From Zygnema cylindricum (taxonomy: Eukaryota; Streptophyta; Zygnematophyceae; Zygnematales; Zygnemataceae): 64,000 bases of DNA. The notes below the pieces were generated by a model, which had not been told where the DNA came from, searched no databases, and saw nothing but the letters and a program-made list of their open reading frames with translations. Location of the stretch: NCBI GenBank assembly GCA_037447655.1, contig JBBHKE010002416.1, positions 151,389-215,388 of the forward strand. Direction: 5' to 3'. The translations under genes were made by a program, and so were the position numbers. Below, piece by piece: positions 31,596 through 43,209 of the stretch (within the stretch, counting starts at the first letter, position 1; each line of letters opens with the position of its first letter).

Positions 31596-32592
31596 TGTTG
31601 AAAAAAATAGTTTTTGTTATTTTCTAAGTCTTAATATTAGCGGAAATGGGGAACATGCAGGTAGCTTGTTTTCATCTCTTCTCTCTTACCCCCATACTTG
31701 TTGTAGTCACTGAAGGAGAGAGAGAGTGATGGAGCCATGGCTGCCTCCGCTCCATAAACAAGGATAGAGAGTGACTTGAAGTCACTCTCTACAAAAAGGT
31801 TGAGTCCAACAAGACTCGAACCCCCGACAGGTAGATCTTGGCGTAGCCGTCCGCTCTTACCAGTCTGTCGTAGATGTTCGCAAAAATACATAGGGTGTGA
31901 TTTGTATTTAAAGTATGTTACATCCCATAATCCGATTAACAGAAATGTAAATGTTACATCATAGAACGGGTTAAATTCAGTGCGGACTGGATCCCGCACG
32001 AAACAAATAAATTTGACATTTGTTTCGACAGACAACATTTAATGCCGGTTCGTATCCAACGGCATACGTCTTCGCCGAGATTCCGAAAAGGTCACTTTGG
32101 CGTTTTATGACGTGGCATGACCTGGAGCCACGTGGAGAGATGACATTTGGTCATGGGAATTCCGAGGAACGTATGGACGATTGAAAATCTGACACGCGTC
32201 AGCATTTTAGCCTTGTCGTACATATGCCGTACAAATGGTACACCGGCACAAGTACTTTTTGGTACGGTACACTAATCTGATTGGTCCGTACTTTAGTAGA
32301 TAGAAGTTATTAGAGGGAATCAGGACTTTGAAAATTTTGGTAGGTAGTCACCTCTCCCTTTGAGAGTTTGTACAAATTGGCATTTTTACTGCCTCATAAC
32401 TTATTGGCTGGTTGGCCGTTTTCAGTGATTTTTTTTGCTACAGACTCAAGGGAGTCCAAACTGCAGAGGGGTGCATTCAAACTGTCAGTTTGCCATTTTT
32501 GGACAGCAATTGTTGTGGCTTAAAGTGGGTTAGTTAAATACTATCCAGAGGCTTCCTGTATTCTGTGGTTTAATGGAGAACACGGAATTGCA
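31596..32592 (+). mobile_element. Tandem copia LTR1
   Basis: 997 bp, TGTTGAAAAAAATAG to GGAATTGCA. It has GTAC sites (seven in 32218-32292), ACGTGGC and CCACGTGG (32109-32133), and a tRNA-like block. PBS AGTTATGGGCCCACC follows at 32593-32607. Confidence 0.9.
31798..31873 (-). other. tRNA-like block in LTR1, antisense
   Basis: The minus strand reads gactggtaagagcggacggc (A-box-like), GGGTTCGAGTCT (B-box, 31812-31823) and then T5 at 31793-31797, two bases after ACTCAACC. This is the clearest Pol III-like layout of the series. Confidence 0.65.
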
Positions 32593-33765
32593 AGTTATGG
32601 GCCCACCCTCTAGTGTGCCCACCTTCAATGGATCTGGGTTCATCTATTGGGAAGCCAAGATGATGGGAGCTTTGTGTGAAAAACGATACTGGGGTATCAT
32701 CGATGGACAAGTGAAACGTCCACATTTGGGAACTCCACCAAGGTTTGGAGGAGTAAGGTTTCCTGCACCATCGGCTCTCTCAGCGGAGGAGGCAGATGAT
32801 GGGGACTGCAGTGTGTCCGAAAAGGTGAAAGGGAAGGAGACACCCCTTACTCCTATTGCCACAGTACAGGGAGCGCCGACTGTGAAGACTGCGGAGAACG
32901 ATACTCAAATGTGGGAGAATGTTAACATGGCTGCAAAGAACTTCATTCTGAGGTACCTCACTCAAGCTTTCGCCACCCCTCATCATCACATTTACAAGGT
33001 TGAGGAGTTGTGGGTGATTATGGTGGAGGTTTATAGAGCTGGAACTATTCAGGAGCTCCAGCTGGCTGAGCAAAAGCTATTGAGCTACACTTACAAAGGA
33101 GGAAATATGTTAGATTACTGTAATGATCTTTCTTGTTTGTATATGGAGATGGAAAGTGCCCGGTGGAAAGGAACAATGAAAATGAAAGTTAACACTCTTA
33201 TCATGAAGTTACCAAATTAGTTCGAGAACATTTTGTACCGAGTACAGGAAATGCCTGATAGTTCATGTAAATGGAACAGTGGTGAGGATGATACTTGTGC
33301 AAGAAAACACAATGGAGATTAGGAGAGGAGGAAAGAGCATTCAAGCTCTAGCAGCAGGAGGGGACCGATGGGTGAAGGACCCGAAGAAACCTTACAGAGG
33401 GGAATGAGATCATACTTGGGGACCGAGGCCCCCAAAGGGTCTTTGTCATTTTTGCGAAGAGCCGAGACACTTCATCGCAGATTGTGTCAAGCTTTCAGAG
33501 TTGAGGCTCCAAGGGAACTGTGGAGGGGGTTCTTCCGAAGGGAAGAAAAAGGCACTTGTGGTTACAAAAGTGACAAGAGAAACCGAGGATGAGTCCTCTG
33601 AGGAGGATGGGGAGCTTCTTCTTGACGAGAGTCTGGAGGAGAAGGAGATCCCCGGAGACACAAGTGTGCCCTTGGAGCAATTCGGGAAGCTCCAAAGGAA
33701 GGATGGATTATCAACTCAGGTGCATCCATGCATATGTGTCGTGATAAATAACTCTTCACTAAGCT
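32573..33765 (+). pseudogene. gag: Tandem copia gag, copy 1
   Basis: MENTELQVMGPPSSVP start, 20 bp inside LTR1. The frame is open to a stop at 33218 (KLPN*). The knuckle reads CHFCEEPRHFIADC at about 33445-33490 (all four ligands present) in another frame, followed by the acidic tail ETEDESSEEDGELLLDESLE and LQRKDG. Protease follows. Confidence 0.88.
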
Positions 33766-36700
33766 AAGAAAGATCCCTACCGTAGAGATAGAGTATGGGG
33801 ATGGGAGAGTGGCAACTACAGATCTAGTGGGATCAGTAGATCTGAAAGTCTTAGCAGAGGGTAAGACATCTATACTTACATTCTCAGATGTACTCTACAT
33901 TCCTCAGCTAAGTAAAGATCTTGTCTCTACGTCTGTGTTAGATGACAAAGAGTTTGATACCTTCACTAGAAAGGGAGTCTTTAGAGCTAAGTATGGGGAT
34001 GAAGTCTACTTTACGGTAGATAAGGGTAGCCAAGGAATCTTTAGGCTTAACCTGAGTAATGAAAAGAAGAATGCTTACTATGTTGGTGTTCCTAAGTTGA
34101 TGATTTGGCATAAGCGGTTGGGGCATGTGCATTGTGATAGGTTGAGGGAAATGAAAAAGCTTGGGGTAGTAGATGGCATTTAGTTTGGGGATAATGAAGT
34201 GATGGATGATTGTAGTGGTTGTGCTCAAGGTAAGGCTCACAAACTTCCCTTTCCCAAAGCCGCCACATATAGAGGTGCAAAATTGTTAGATTAGGTACAC
34301 ACGGATATTTGGAGACTTGCAAAAGTACCCTCGGTTGGAGGAAAGAGGTTTATGATGACAATAACTGATGACTGGTCTAGATACTCTAGAGTCTACTTTC
34401 TTAAAACAAATATTGAAGCATCAATTTACGTCAAAGAACATAAAGCCTGGAGTGAGAAGTTGCATGAAACCCCCATTAAGAGGATAAGAATTGATAATGG
34501 GGGGGAATATACCTCTAATTAGTTTGAGGAATATCTGAGTGATGAGGGAGTGCAGCACCAGAAAAATGTACCATATAACCTGGAACAAAATGGGGTAGCT
34601 GAGAGGTTGAATCAAACACTAGGAGATAGTGCATGCACTATGTTCGCCGACAAAAAAATAGGAAAGAGATTTTGGGTAGAAATTATGAACTGTAAGAATT
34701 ACATTATGAATATAGTCCTTACCTGAGCTGTAAAGGGAGTGACACCTCATGAGAGATGGGTTGGAAGGAAACCATATATCTCAAAGCTTAAAGTATTCGG
34801 TAGCCAAGTTTACAGTCTTGACACGGATAGGAAAAACAGGAAACTAGATGCTAAGGAAAAACCTAGATACTTTGTGGGATATGATGAGGATGTTAAGGGA
34901 TATAGAGTCTATAACTAGCCAAAGAAAGATATCATTCTCGTCAAACACTTAGTTGTCATGAATGAAGGGAAGTCATTTGACCCCTTCAAATATACAAAGA
35001 AGAAAAAAATCAGATTCGAGTCTGAATGTGAGGACAACTCGATCGTTCTCAAAAGAGACATGAGTGAAACTGTGATAGCAGATTCAGGGGAGATCCGAGA
35101 TACAGAAGACTCACTACAAACCTCACATACTCCTATGGACCTCGAGGAGATAGAAGAAGTGGGACCATAAACCAGCTTCCGTGGACAGGGGAGGCGATGA
35201 GACAGTGAGGAGAAATCCAAGACTTCTATCCATTCGCGCTTCGGATGTTGAGGGAGGGAGAAGGAGCAGCAAAAAGATACAGGAAAAAGATGCCACTCAT
35301 AAGATAACTAAGCTATCTCACCCAGATGAGCCTCAGTCTTACTCGGAGGCAGTGAATAGTCTAGAGAAAGAAAGATGGATTAGAGTGATAAATGATGAGA
35401 TGGCCTCCATCATGGAAGCAAATACTAAGGAGCTAGCGGATTGTCCTCCAGATAGAAAACCTATTGGGTGTAAATGGGTATTTAAACTAAAACTGAACCC
35501 AAATAATACAATTGAAAGATATAAGGCTCGATTGGTAGCGAAGGGGTTCACCCAGAAGGAGGGAATTGACTATGAGGAGACCTTAGCTCCAGTTGTTCGG
35601 TTCCCATTAGTAAGGATTCTCCTCAGTGTGGCACCTGCGGAAGACATGGAAATACACCAGATGGACATTAAGATTGCTTTTCTTAATGTTGAGATTGAAG
35701 AAGAAATTTTCATGAGGCAACCCGAGGGGTTCGTGGAGGAAGGAGAAGAGAGCAAAGTTTGCAGGCTCATAAAGTCCTTATATGGACTTAAGTAGGCTCC
35801 CGATAGTGGAATAAGAAACTAGATGAGTTTCTTACTGGTCTAGGATATATTAGGATTAGTTTTGACCATTGTATCTATATGTTTGAAGATGAGGATGGTG
35901 TGATCTTTATTGCAATTTATGTGGATGATCTGCTGGTGTTAAGTAAGTCTTTGGAAAAGATCAATAAGGTTAAAAAAGATCTTAGAAGCAGATTTGACAT
36001 GAAAGAATTAGGGGAGGCAAGATATATTTTGGGAATTCAAATGGAAAGAGATAAGGGGAAAATGATCATAAGACTCACTCAGAAAGAAGCAATAGGAAAT
36101 ATGATTGAGAAATTTCAAATGGAGAAAGCTTACAGTTGTACCACTCCCATGGACTTGAAAAAAGTAAATGATGGGAGTGTAGAAGGAGGAGTGATAATCG
36201 TAAATGATCAGATGAGTCCAAAGGAGAGAGAGTTTATCAAGTCTATTCCTTATAGACAGGTTGTACGAAGTTTAATCTACTTTATCAACTGTACAAGGCC
36301 GGACATAGCGGCAATAGTAGGAGTCCTCAGTAGGAGTCTTAACGATGGTAGAAAGAGAGATTGGGAGGCAGCCAAGAGAGTCATGAGATATCAAGTTGGA
36401 ACTAGAGAATTATGGTTGCATTTGGGAGGGGAGCACACTGATATCACCACTTGGAGTGATGCTAGCTATAGGGATGCATCTATTAGAAGATGCACTTTTG
36501 GATATGTTTTGTATGTGGGGGAAGGTGCTTGCTGTTGCAGCAGTAAGCAACAAAAGGTGGTTGCTCAGTCTACTATGGAGGCTGAGTGTATGGCGTCCTA
36601 TTCTGCTGTAAAAAAACTAATATGGGTGATTTCATTGTTGCAAGAACAAGGATATATGAAGGAGGGAGTGCATTAAGTATTTTGTGATAATCAACCTGCA

Positions 36701-36895
36701 ATTGTAATTGCAACAAATCGAAAACACCATTTCAAAGCAAAACACATGGGCATAAGATTAAGCTTTGTGAGAACTAAAGTTGAAAATAAAATTTTAAATC
36801 TTGTGTATAGACCTGATGAAGAAATGGTGGCTGACATGATGACAAAACCTGTGCCCTCTCCTAAATTAAAATTTTGTCGGGAAAATGCGGGTTGA
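33696..36895 (+). pseudogene. pol: Tandem copia pol, copy 1
   Basis: Order protease, integrase, RT, RNase H. The protease active site reads WIINSGASMHMC (about 33705), so the catalytic Asp is Asn. Pre-integrase is LGHVHCDRLREMKKLG. The integrase core has VHTDIW, RIDNGGEYTS and NGVAERLNQT. RT has WVFKLKLNPNNTIERYKARL, ARLVAKGFTQKEGIDYEETL and YVDDLLVLSKS (about 35916). RNase H has WSDASYRDASIRRCTFGYV, FCDNQPAIVIATNRKHHFKA and MVADMMTKPV. It ends at 36895. About eight in-frame stops are spread along it. PPT GAAAATAAGGGGAG precedes LTR2. Confidence 0.9.
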
Positions 36896-36931
36896 AAGGA
36901 AAATTAAAATTAGACTAGAAAATAAGGGGAG

Positions 36932-37932
36932 TGTTGAAATAAATAGTTTTTGTTATTTTCTAGGTCTTAATATTAGCGGAAAAGGGGAACATGCAGGCAG
37001 CTTGTCTTCATCTCTTCTCTCTTACCCCCATACTTGTCGTAGTCATTGAAAGAGAGAGAGAGAGAGTGATGGAGCCATGGCTGCCTCTGCTCCATAGACA
37101 AGGTTAGAGAGTGACCTTAAGTCACTCTCTACAAAAAGGTTGAGTCCAACAAGACTCGAACCCCCGACAGGTAGATCTTGGCGTAGCCGTCCGCTCTTAC
37201 CAGTCTGTCGTAGATGTTCGCTAGAATACATAGGGTGTGATTTGTATTTAAAGTATGTTACATCCCATAATCCGATTAACAGAAATGTAAATGTTACATC
37301 ATAGAACGGGTTAAATTCAGTGCGGACTGGATCCCGCACGAAACAAATAAATTTGACATTTGTTTCGACAGACAACATTTAATGCCGGTTCGTATCCAAC
37401 GGCATACGTCTTCGCCAAGATTCTGAAAAGGTCACTTTGGCGTTTTATGACGTGGCATGACCTGGAGCCACGTGGAGAGATGACATTTGGTCATGGGAAT
37501 TCCGAGGAACGTATGGACGATTGAAAATCTGACACGCGTCAGCATTTTAGCCTTGTCGTACATATGCCGTACAAATGGTACACCGGCACAAGTACTTTTT
37601 GGTACGGTACACTAATCTGATTGGTCCGTACTTTAGTAGATAGAAGTTATTAGAGGGAATCAGGACTTTGAAAATTTTGGTAGGTAGTCACCTCTCCCTT
37701 TGAGAGTTTGTACAAATTGGCATTTTTACTGCCTCATAACTTATTGGCTGGTTGGCCGTTTTCAGTGATTTTTTTTGCTACAGACTCAAGGGAGTCCAAA
37801 CTGCAGAGGGGTGCATTCAAACTGTCAGTTTGCCATTTTTGGACAGCAATTGTTGTGGCTTAAAGTGGGTTAGTTAAATACTATCCAGAGGCTTCCTGTA
37901 TTCTGTGGTTTAATGGAGAACACGGAATTGCA
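36932..37932 (+). mobile_element. Tandem copia LTR2 (chimeric)
   Basis: 1001 bp. The first about 190 bp are identical to LTR3, with differences from LTR1. The remainder follows LTR1 with only a few changes (for example near 37220, 37416 and 37423). It is shared as 3' LTR of copy 1 and 5' LTR of copy 2. Confidence 0.9.
37138..37213 (-). other. tRNA-like block in LTR2, antisense
   Basis: Same sequence as 31798-31873, including the T5 run. Confidence 0.65.
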
Positions 37933-39105
37933 AGTTATGGGCCCACCCTCTAGTGTGCCCACCTTCAATGGATCTGGGTTCATCTATTGGGAAGCCAAGA
38001 TGATGGGAGCTTTGTGTGAAAAACGATACTGGGGTATCATCGATGGACAAGTGAAACGTCCACATTTGGGAACTCCACCAAGGTTTGGAGGAGTAAGGTT
38101 TCCTGCACCATCGGCTCTCTCAGCGGAGGAGGCAGATGATGGGGACTGCAGTGTGTCCGAAAAGGTGAAAGGGAAGGAGACACCCCTTACTCCTATTGCC
38201 ACAGTACAGGGAGCGCCGACTGTGAAGACTGCGGAGAACGATACTCAAATGTGGGAGAATGTTAACATGGCTGCAAAGAACTTCATTCTGAGGTACCTCA
38301 CTCAAGCTTTCGCCACCCCTCATCATCACATTTACAAGGTTGAGGAGTTGTGGGTGATTATGGTGGAGGTTTATAGAGCTGGAACTATTCAGGAGCTCCA
38401 GCTGGCTGAGCAAAAGCTATTGAGCTACACTTACAAAGGAGGAAATATGTTAGATTACTGTAATGATCTTTCTTGTTTGTATATGGAGATGGAAAGTGCC
38501 CGGTGGAAAGGAACAATGAAAATGAAAGTTAACACTCTTATCATGAAGTTACCAAATTAGTTCGAGAACATTTTGTACCGAGTACAGGAAATGCCTGATA
38601 GTTCATGTAAATGGAACAGTGGTGAGGATGATACTTGTGCAAGAAAACACAATGGAGATTAGGAGAGGAGGAAAGAGCATTCAAGCTCTAGCAGCAGGAG
38701 GGGACCGATGGGTGAAGGACCCGAAGAAACCTTACAGAGGGGAATGAGATCATACTTGGGGACCGAGGCCCCCAAAGGGTCTTTGTCATTTTTGCGAAGA
38801 GCCGAGACACTTCATCGCAGATTGTGTCAAGCTTTCAGAGTTGAGGCTCCAAGGGAACTGTGGAGGGGGTTCTTCCGAAGGGAAGAAAAAGGCACTTGTG
38901 GTTACAAAAGTGACAAGAGAAACCGAGGATGAGTCCTCTGAGGAGGATGGGGAGCTTCTTCTTGACGAGAGTCTGGAGGAGAAGGAGATCCCCGGAGACA
39001 CAAGTGTGCCCTTGGAGCAATTCGGGAAGCTCCAAAGGAAGGATGGATTATCAACTCAGGTGCATCCATGCATATGTGTCGTGATAAATAACTCTTCACT
39101 AAGCT
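37913..39105 (+). pseudogene. gag: Tandem copia gag, copy 2
   Basis: Identical by eye to 32573-33765, including the stop after KLPN and the intact CCHC knuckle in a shifted frame. Confidence 0.88.
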
Positions 39106-42100
39106 AAGAAAGATCCCTACCGTAGAGATAGAGTATGGGGATGGGAGAGTGGCAACTACAGATCTAGTGGGATCAGTAGATCTGAAAGTCTTAGCAGAGG
39201 GTAAGACATCTATACTTACATTCTCAGATGTACTCTACATTCCTCAGCTAAGTAAAGATCTTGTCTCTACGTCTGTGTTAGATGACAAAGAGTTTGATAC
39301 CTTCACTAGAAAGGGAGTCTTTAGAGCTAAGTATGGGGATGAAGTCTACTTTACGGTAGATAAGGGTAGCCAAGGAATCTTTAGGCTTAACCTGAGTAAT
39401 GAAAAGAAGAATGCTTACTATGTTGGTGTTCCTAAGTTGATGATTTGGCATAAGCGGTTGGGGCATGTGCATTGTGATAGGTTGAGGGAAATGAAAAAGC
39501 TTGGGGTAGTAGATGGCATTTAGTTTGGGGATAATGAAGTGATGGATGATTGTAGTGGTTGTGCTCAAGGTAAGGCTCACAAACTTCCCTTTCCCAAAGC
39601 CGCCACATATAGAGGTGCAAAATTGTTAGATTAGGTACACACGGATATTTGGAGACTTGCAAAAGTACCCTCGGTTGGAGGAAAGAGGTTTATGATGACA
39701 ATAACTGATGACTGGTCTAGATACTCTAGAGTCTACTTTCTTAAAACAAATATTGAAGCATCAATTTACTTCAAAGAACATAAAGCCTGGAGTGAGAAGT
39801 TGCATGAAACCCCCATTAAGAGGATAAGAATTGATAATGGGGGGGAATATACCTCTAATTAGTTTGAGGAATATCTGAGTGATGAGGGAGTGCAGCACCA
39901 GAAAAATGTACCATATAACCTGGAACAAAATGGGGTAGCTGAGAGGTTGAATCAAACACTAGGAGATAGTGCATGCACTATGTTCGCCGACAAAAAAATA
40001 GGAAAGAGATTTTGGGTAGAAATTATGAACTGTAAGAATTACATTATGAATATAGTCCTTACCTGAGCTGTAAAGGGAGTGACACCTCATGAGAGATGGG
40101 TTGGAAGGAAACCATATATCTCAAAGCTTAAAGTATTCGGTAGCCAAGTTTACAGTCTTGACACGGATAGGAAAAACAGGAAACTAGATGCTAAGGAAAA
40201 ACCTAGATACTTTGTGGGATATGATGAGGATGTTAAGGGATATAGAGTCTATAACTAGCCAAAGAAAGATATCATTCTCGTCAAACACTTAGTTGTCATG
40301 AATGAAGGGAAGTCATTTGACCCCTTCAAATATACAAAGAAGAAAAAAATCAGATTCGAGTCTGAATGTGAGGACAACTCGATCGTTCTCAAAAGAGACA
40401 TGAGTGAAACTGTGATAGCAGATTCAGGGGAGATCCGAGATACAGAAGACTCACTACAAACCTCACATACTCCTATGGACCTCGAGGAGATAGAAGAAGT
40501 GGGACCATAAACCAGCTTCCGTGGACAGGGGAGGCGATGAGACAGTGAGGAGAAATCCAAGACTTCTATCCATTCGCGCTTCGGATGTTGAGGGAGGGAG
40601 AAGGAGCAGCAAAAAGATACAGGAAAAAGATGCCACTCATAAGATAACTAAGCTATCTCACCCAGATGAGCCTCAGTCTTACTCGGAGGCAGTGAATAGT
40701 CTAGAGAAAGAAAGATGGATTAGAGTGATAAATGATGAGATGGCCTCCATCATGGAAGCAAATACTAAGGAGCTAGCGGATTGTCCTCCAGATAGAAAAC
40801 CTATTGGGTGTAAATGGGTATTTAAACTAAAACTGAACCCAAATAATACAATTGAAAGATATAAGGCTCGATTGGTAGCGAAGGGGTTCACCCAGAAGGA
40901 GGGAATTGACTATGAGGAGACCTTAGCTCCAGTTGTTCGGTTCCCATTAGTAAGGATTCTCCTCAGTGTGGCACCTGCGGAAGACATGGAAATACACCAG
41001 ATGGACATTAAGATTGCTTTTCTTAATGTTGAGATTGAAGAAGAAATTTTCATGAGGCAACCCGAGGGGTTCGTGGAGGAAGGAGAAGAGAGCAAAGTTT
41101 GCAGGCTCATAAAGTCCTTATATGGACTTAAGTAGGCTCCCGATAGTGGAATAAGAAACTAGATGAGTTTCTTACTGGTCTAGGATATATTAGGATTAGT
41201 TTTGACCATTGTATCTATATGTTTGAAGATGAGGATGGTGTGATCTTTATTGCAATTTATGTGGATGATCTGCTGGTGTTAAGTAAGTCTTTGGAAAAGA
41301 TCAATAAGGTTAAAAAAGATCTTAGAAGCAGATTTGACATGAAAGAATTAGGGGAGGCAAGATATATTTTGGGAATTCAAATGGAAAGAGATAAGGGGAA
41401 AATGATCATAAGACTCACTCAGAAAGAAGCAATAGGAAATATGATTGAGAAATTTCAAATGGAGAAAGCTTACAGTTGTACCACTCCCATGGACTTGAAA
41501 AAAGTAAATGATGGGAGTGTAGAAGGAGGAGTGATAATCGTAAATGATCAGATGAGTCCAAAGGAGAGAGAGTTTATCAAGTCTATTCCTTATAGACAGG
41601 TTGTACGAAGTTTAATCTACTTTATCAACTGTACAAGGCCGGACATAGCGGCAATAGTAGGAGTCCTCAGTAGGAGTCTTAACGATGGTAGAAAGAGAGA
41701 TTGGGAGGCAGCCAAGAGAGTCATGAGATATCAAGTTGGAACTAGAGAATTATGGTTGCATTTGGGAGGGGAGCACACTGATATCACCACTTGGAGTGAT
41801 GCTAGCTATAGGGATGCATCTATTAGAAGATGCACTTTTGGATATGTTTTGTATGTGGGGGAAGGTGCTTGCTGTTGCAGCAGTAAGCAACAAAAGGTGG
41901 TTGCTCAGTCTACTATGGAGGCTGAGTGTATGGCGTCCTATTCTGCTGTAAAAAAACTAATATGGGTGATTTCATTGTTGCAAGAACAAGGATATATGAA
42001 GGAGGGAGTGCATTAAGTATTTTGTGATAATCAACCTGCAATTGTAATTGCAACAAATCGAAAACACCATTTCAAAGCAAAACACATGGGCATAAGATTA

Positions 42101-42235
42101 AGCTTTGTGAGAACTAAAGTTGAAAATAAAATTTTAAATCTTGTGTATAGACCTGATGAAGAAATGGTGGCTGACATGATGACAAAACCTGTGCCCTCTC
42201 CTAAATTAAAATTTTGTCGGGAAAATGCGGGTTGA
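39036..42235 (+). pseudogene. pol: Tandem copia pol, copy 2
   Basis: Same domains and same lesions as copy 1 (NSGA protease, intact YVDD). One substitution was seen at about 39770. It ends at 42235, followed by the PPT and LTR3. Confidence 0.9.
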
Positions 42236-42271
42236 AAGGAAAATTAAAATTAGACTAGAAAATAAGGGGAG

Positions 42272-43209
42272 TGTTGAAATAAATAGTTTTTGTTATTTTC
42301 TAGGTCTTAATATTAGCGGAAAAGGGGAACATGCAGGCAGCTTGTCTTCATCTCTTCTCTCTTACCCCCATACTTGTCGTAGTCATTGAAAGAGAGAGAG
42401 AGAGAGTGATGGAGCCATGGCTGCCTCTGCTCCATAGACAAGGTTAGAGAGTGACCTTAAGTTTAGCTCTAACCAGTCTGTCGTAGAAGTCCGTTAGATA
42501 ATATAGGGTTTCATTCATATATAAACTGTTGTATAGTACCGAAATGATCTAACTGGAATATGAAACGAAACGAACATAGAACTTGTTAAAGGTTTAGTGC
42601 GAAACGTCATTTCGCACGAAACAAATGAAACAGACACTTTGAACGGTCGACATTTAATGTCGGATTTAATCCGACGGCGCACGTCGTCGCCGAGATCGCG
42701 GAATGGTCACTTTGGATTTTATGGACGTGGCATGACGTGGCGCCGCGTGGAAGGATGACATTCGGTCGCGAGAATTCTGGAGAATATACGAACGAGTGAA
42801 AAAGTGACACGCGTCCACTCAGCAGCCTTGTCGTACACCAGCCGTACAGAAAGGACATCGGCCGTAATACCTTTATGTACTTTACAGTAATATGATTGGT
42901 TCGTACTTCAGTAGATAGGTGTTATGAGAGAGGTTTAGGACTTAGGAAATTTTGGTAGATAGTTACCTCTCTCTAAAGAGAGCTTTGTATAAAATTGGCA
43001 TTTTTGCCGGCTCATAACTAATCGGCCGGTTGGCCGTTTTCAGTGATTCTTTTTGCTACGGACTCAAGGGAGTCTAGGCTGCATAAGGGTGCAGTCAAAT
43101 TGTCATTTTGCCTTTCTGGACAGTAGTGGTTGTGGCTTGAAGTGGGTTAGTTAAATACTATCTAGAGGCTTCATGTATTCTGTGGTCCAATGGAGGACAC
43201 ATAATTGCA
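42272..43209 (+). mobile_element. Tandem copia LTR3 (divergent body)
   Basis: 938 bp. 42272-42462 is identical to LTR2. Beyond that it is clearly diverged from LTR1 and LTR2, lacks about 75 bp spanning the B-box half of the tRNA-like block, and ends ATGGAGGACACATAATTGCA. It keeps ACGTGGC, GTAC and TATA (ttgtataaaattgg, 42986) motifs. Confidence 0.9.
42463..42488 (-). other. Remnant of tRNA-like block in LTR3
   Basis: Only the A-box half (complement of tagctctaaccagtctgtcg) is left. The B-box and T-run are deleted. Confidence 0.6.

Larger units (their letters stand above)
31596..43209 (+). mobile_element. Tandem copia array LTR-internal-LTR-internal-LTR in gypsy 2b
   Basis: Two internal regions 5340 bp apart share one LTR. 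The insertion splits the gypsy 2b PHD codons. Flanks are CATGT (31591-31595) and TATGT (43210-43214), a 5-bp duplication with one change. Joining the flanks restores alignment to the uninterrupted 2a copy at 29800-29870. The two internal regions differ at very few sites (for example 34430 g versus 39770 t) and share the same stops and frameshifts, so a dead element was duplicated as DNA. Confidence 0.93.

Noticed and set aside
33218-33220. Programmed stop readthrough or frameshift in the tandem copia gag
   Set aside because: Many further stops and a D-to-N protease mutation follow; decay is the simpler explanation.
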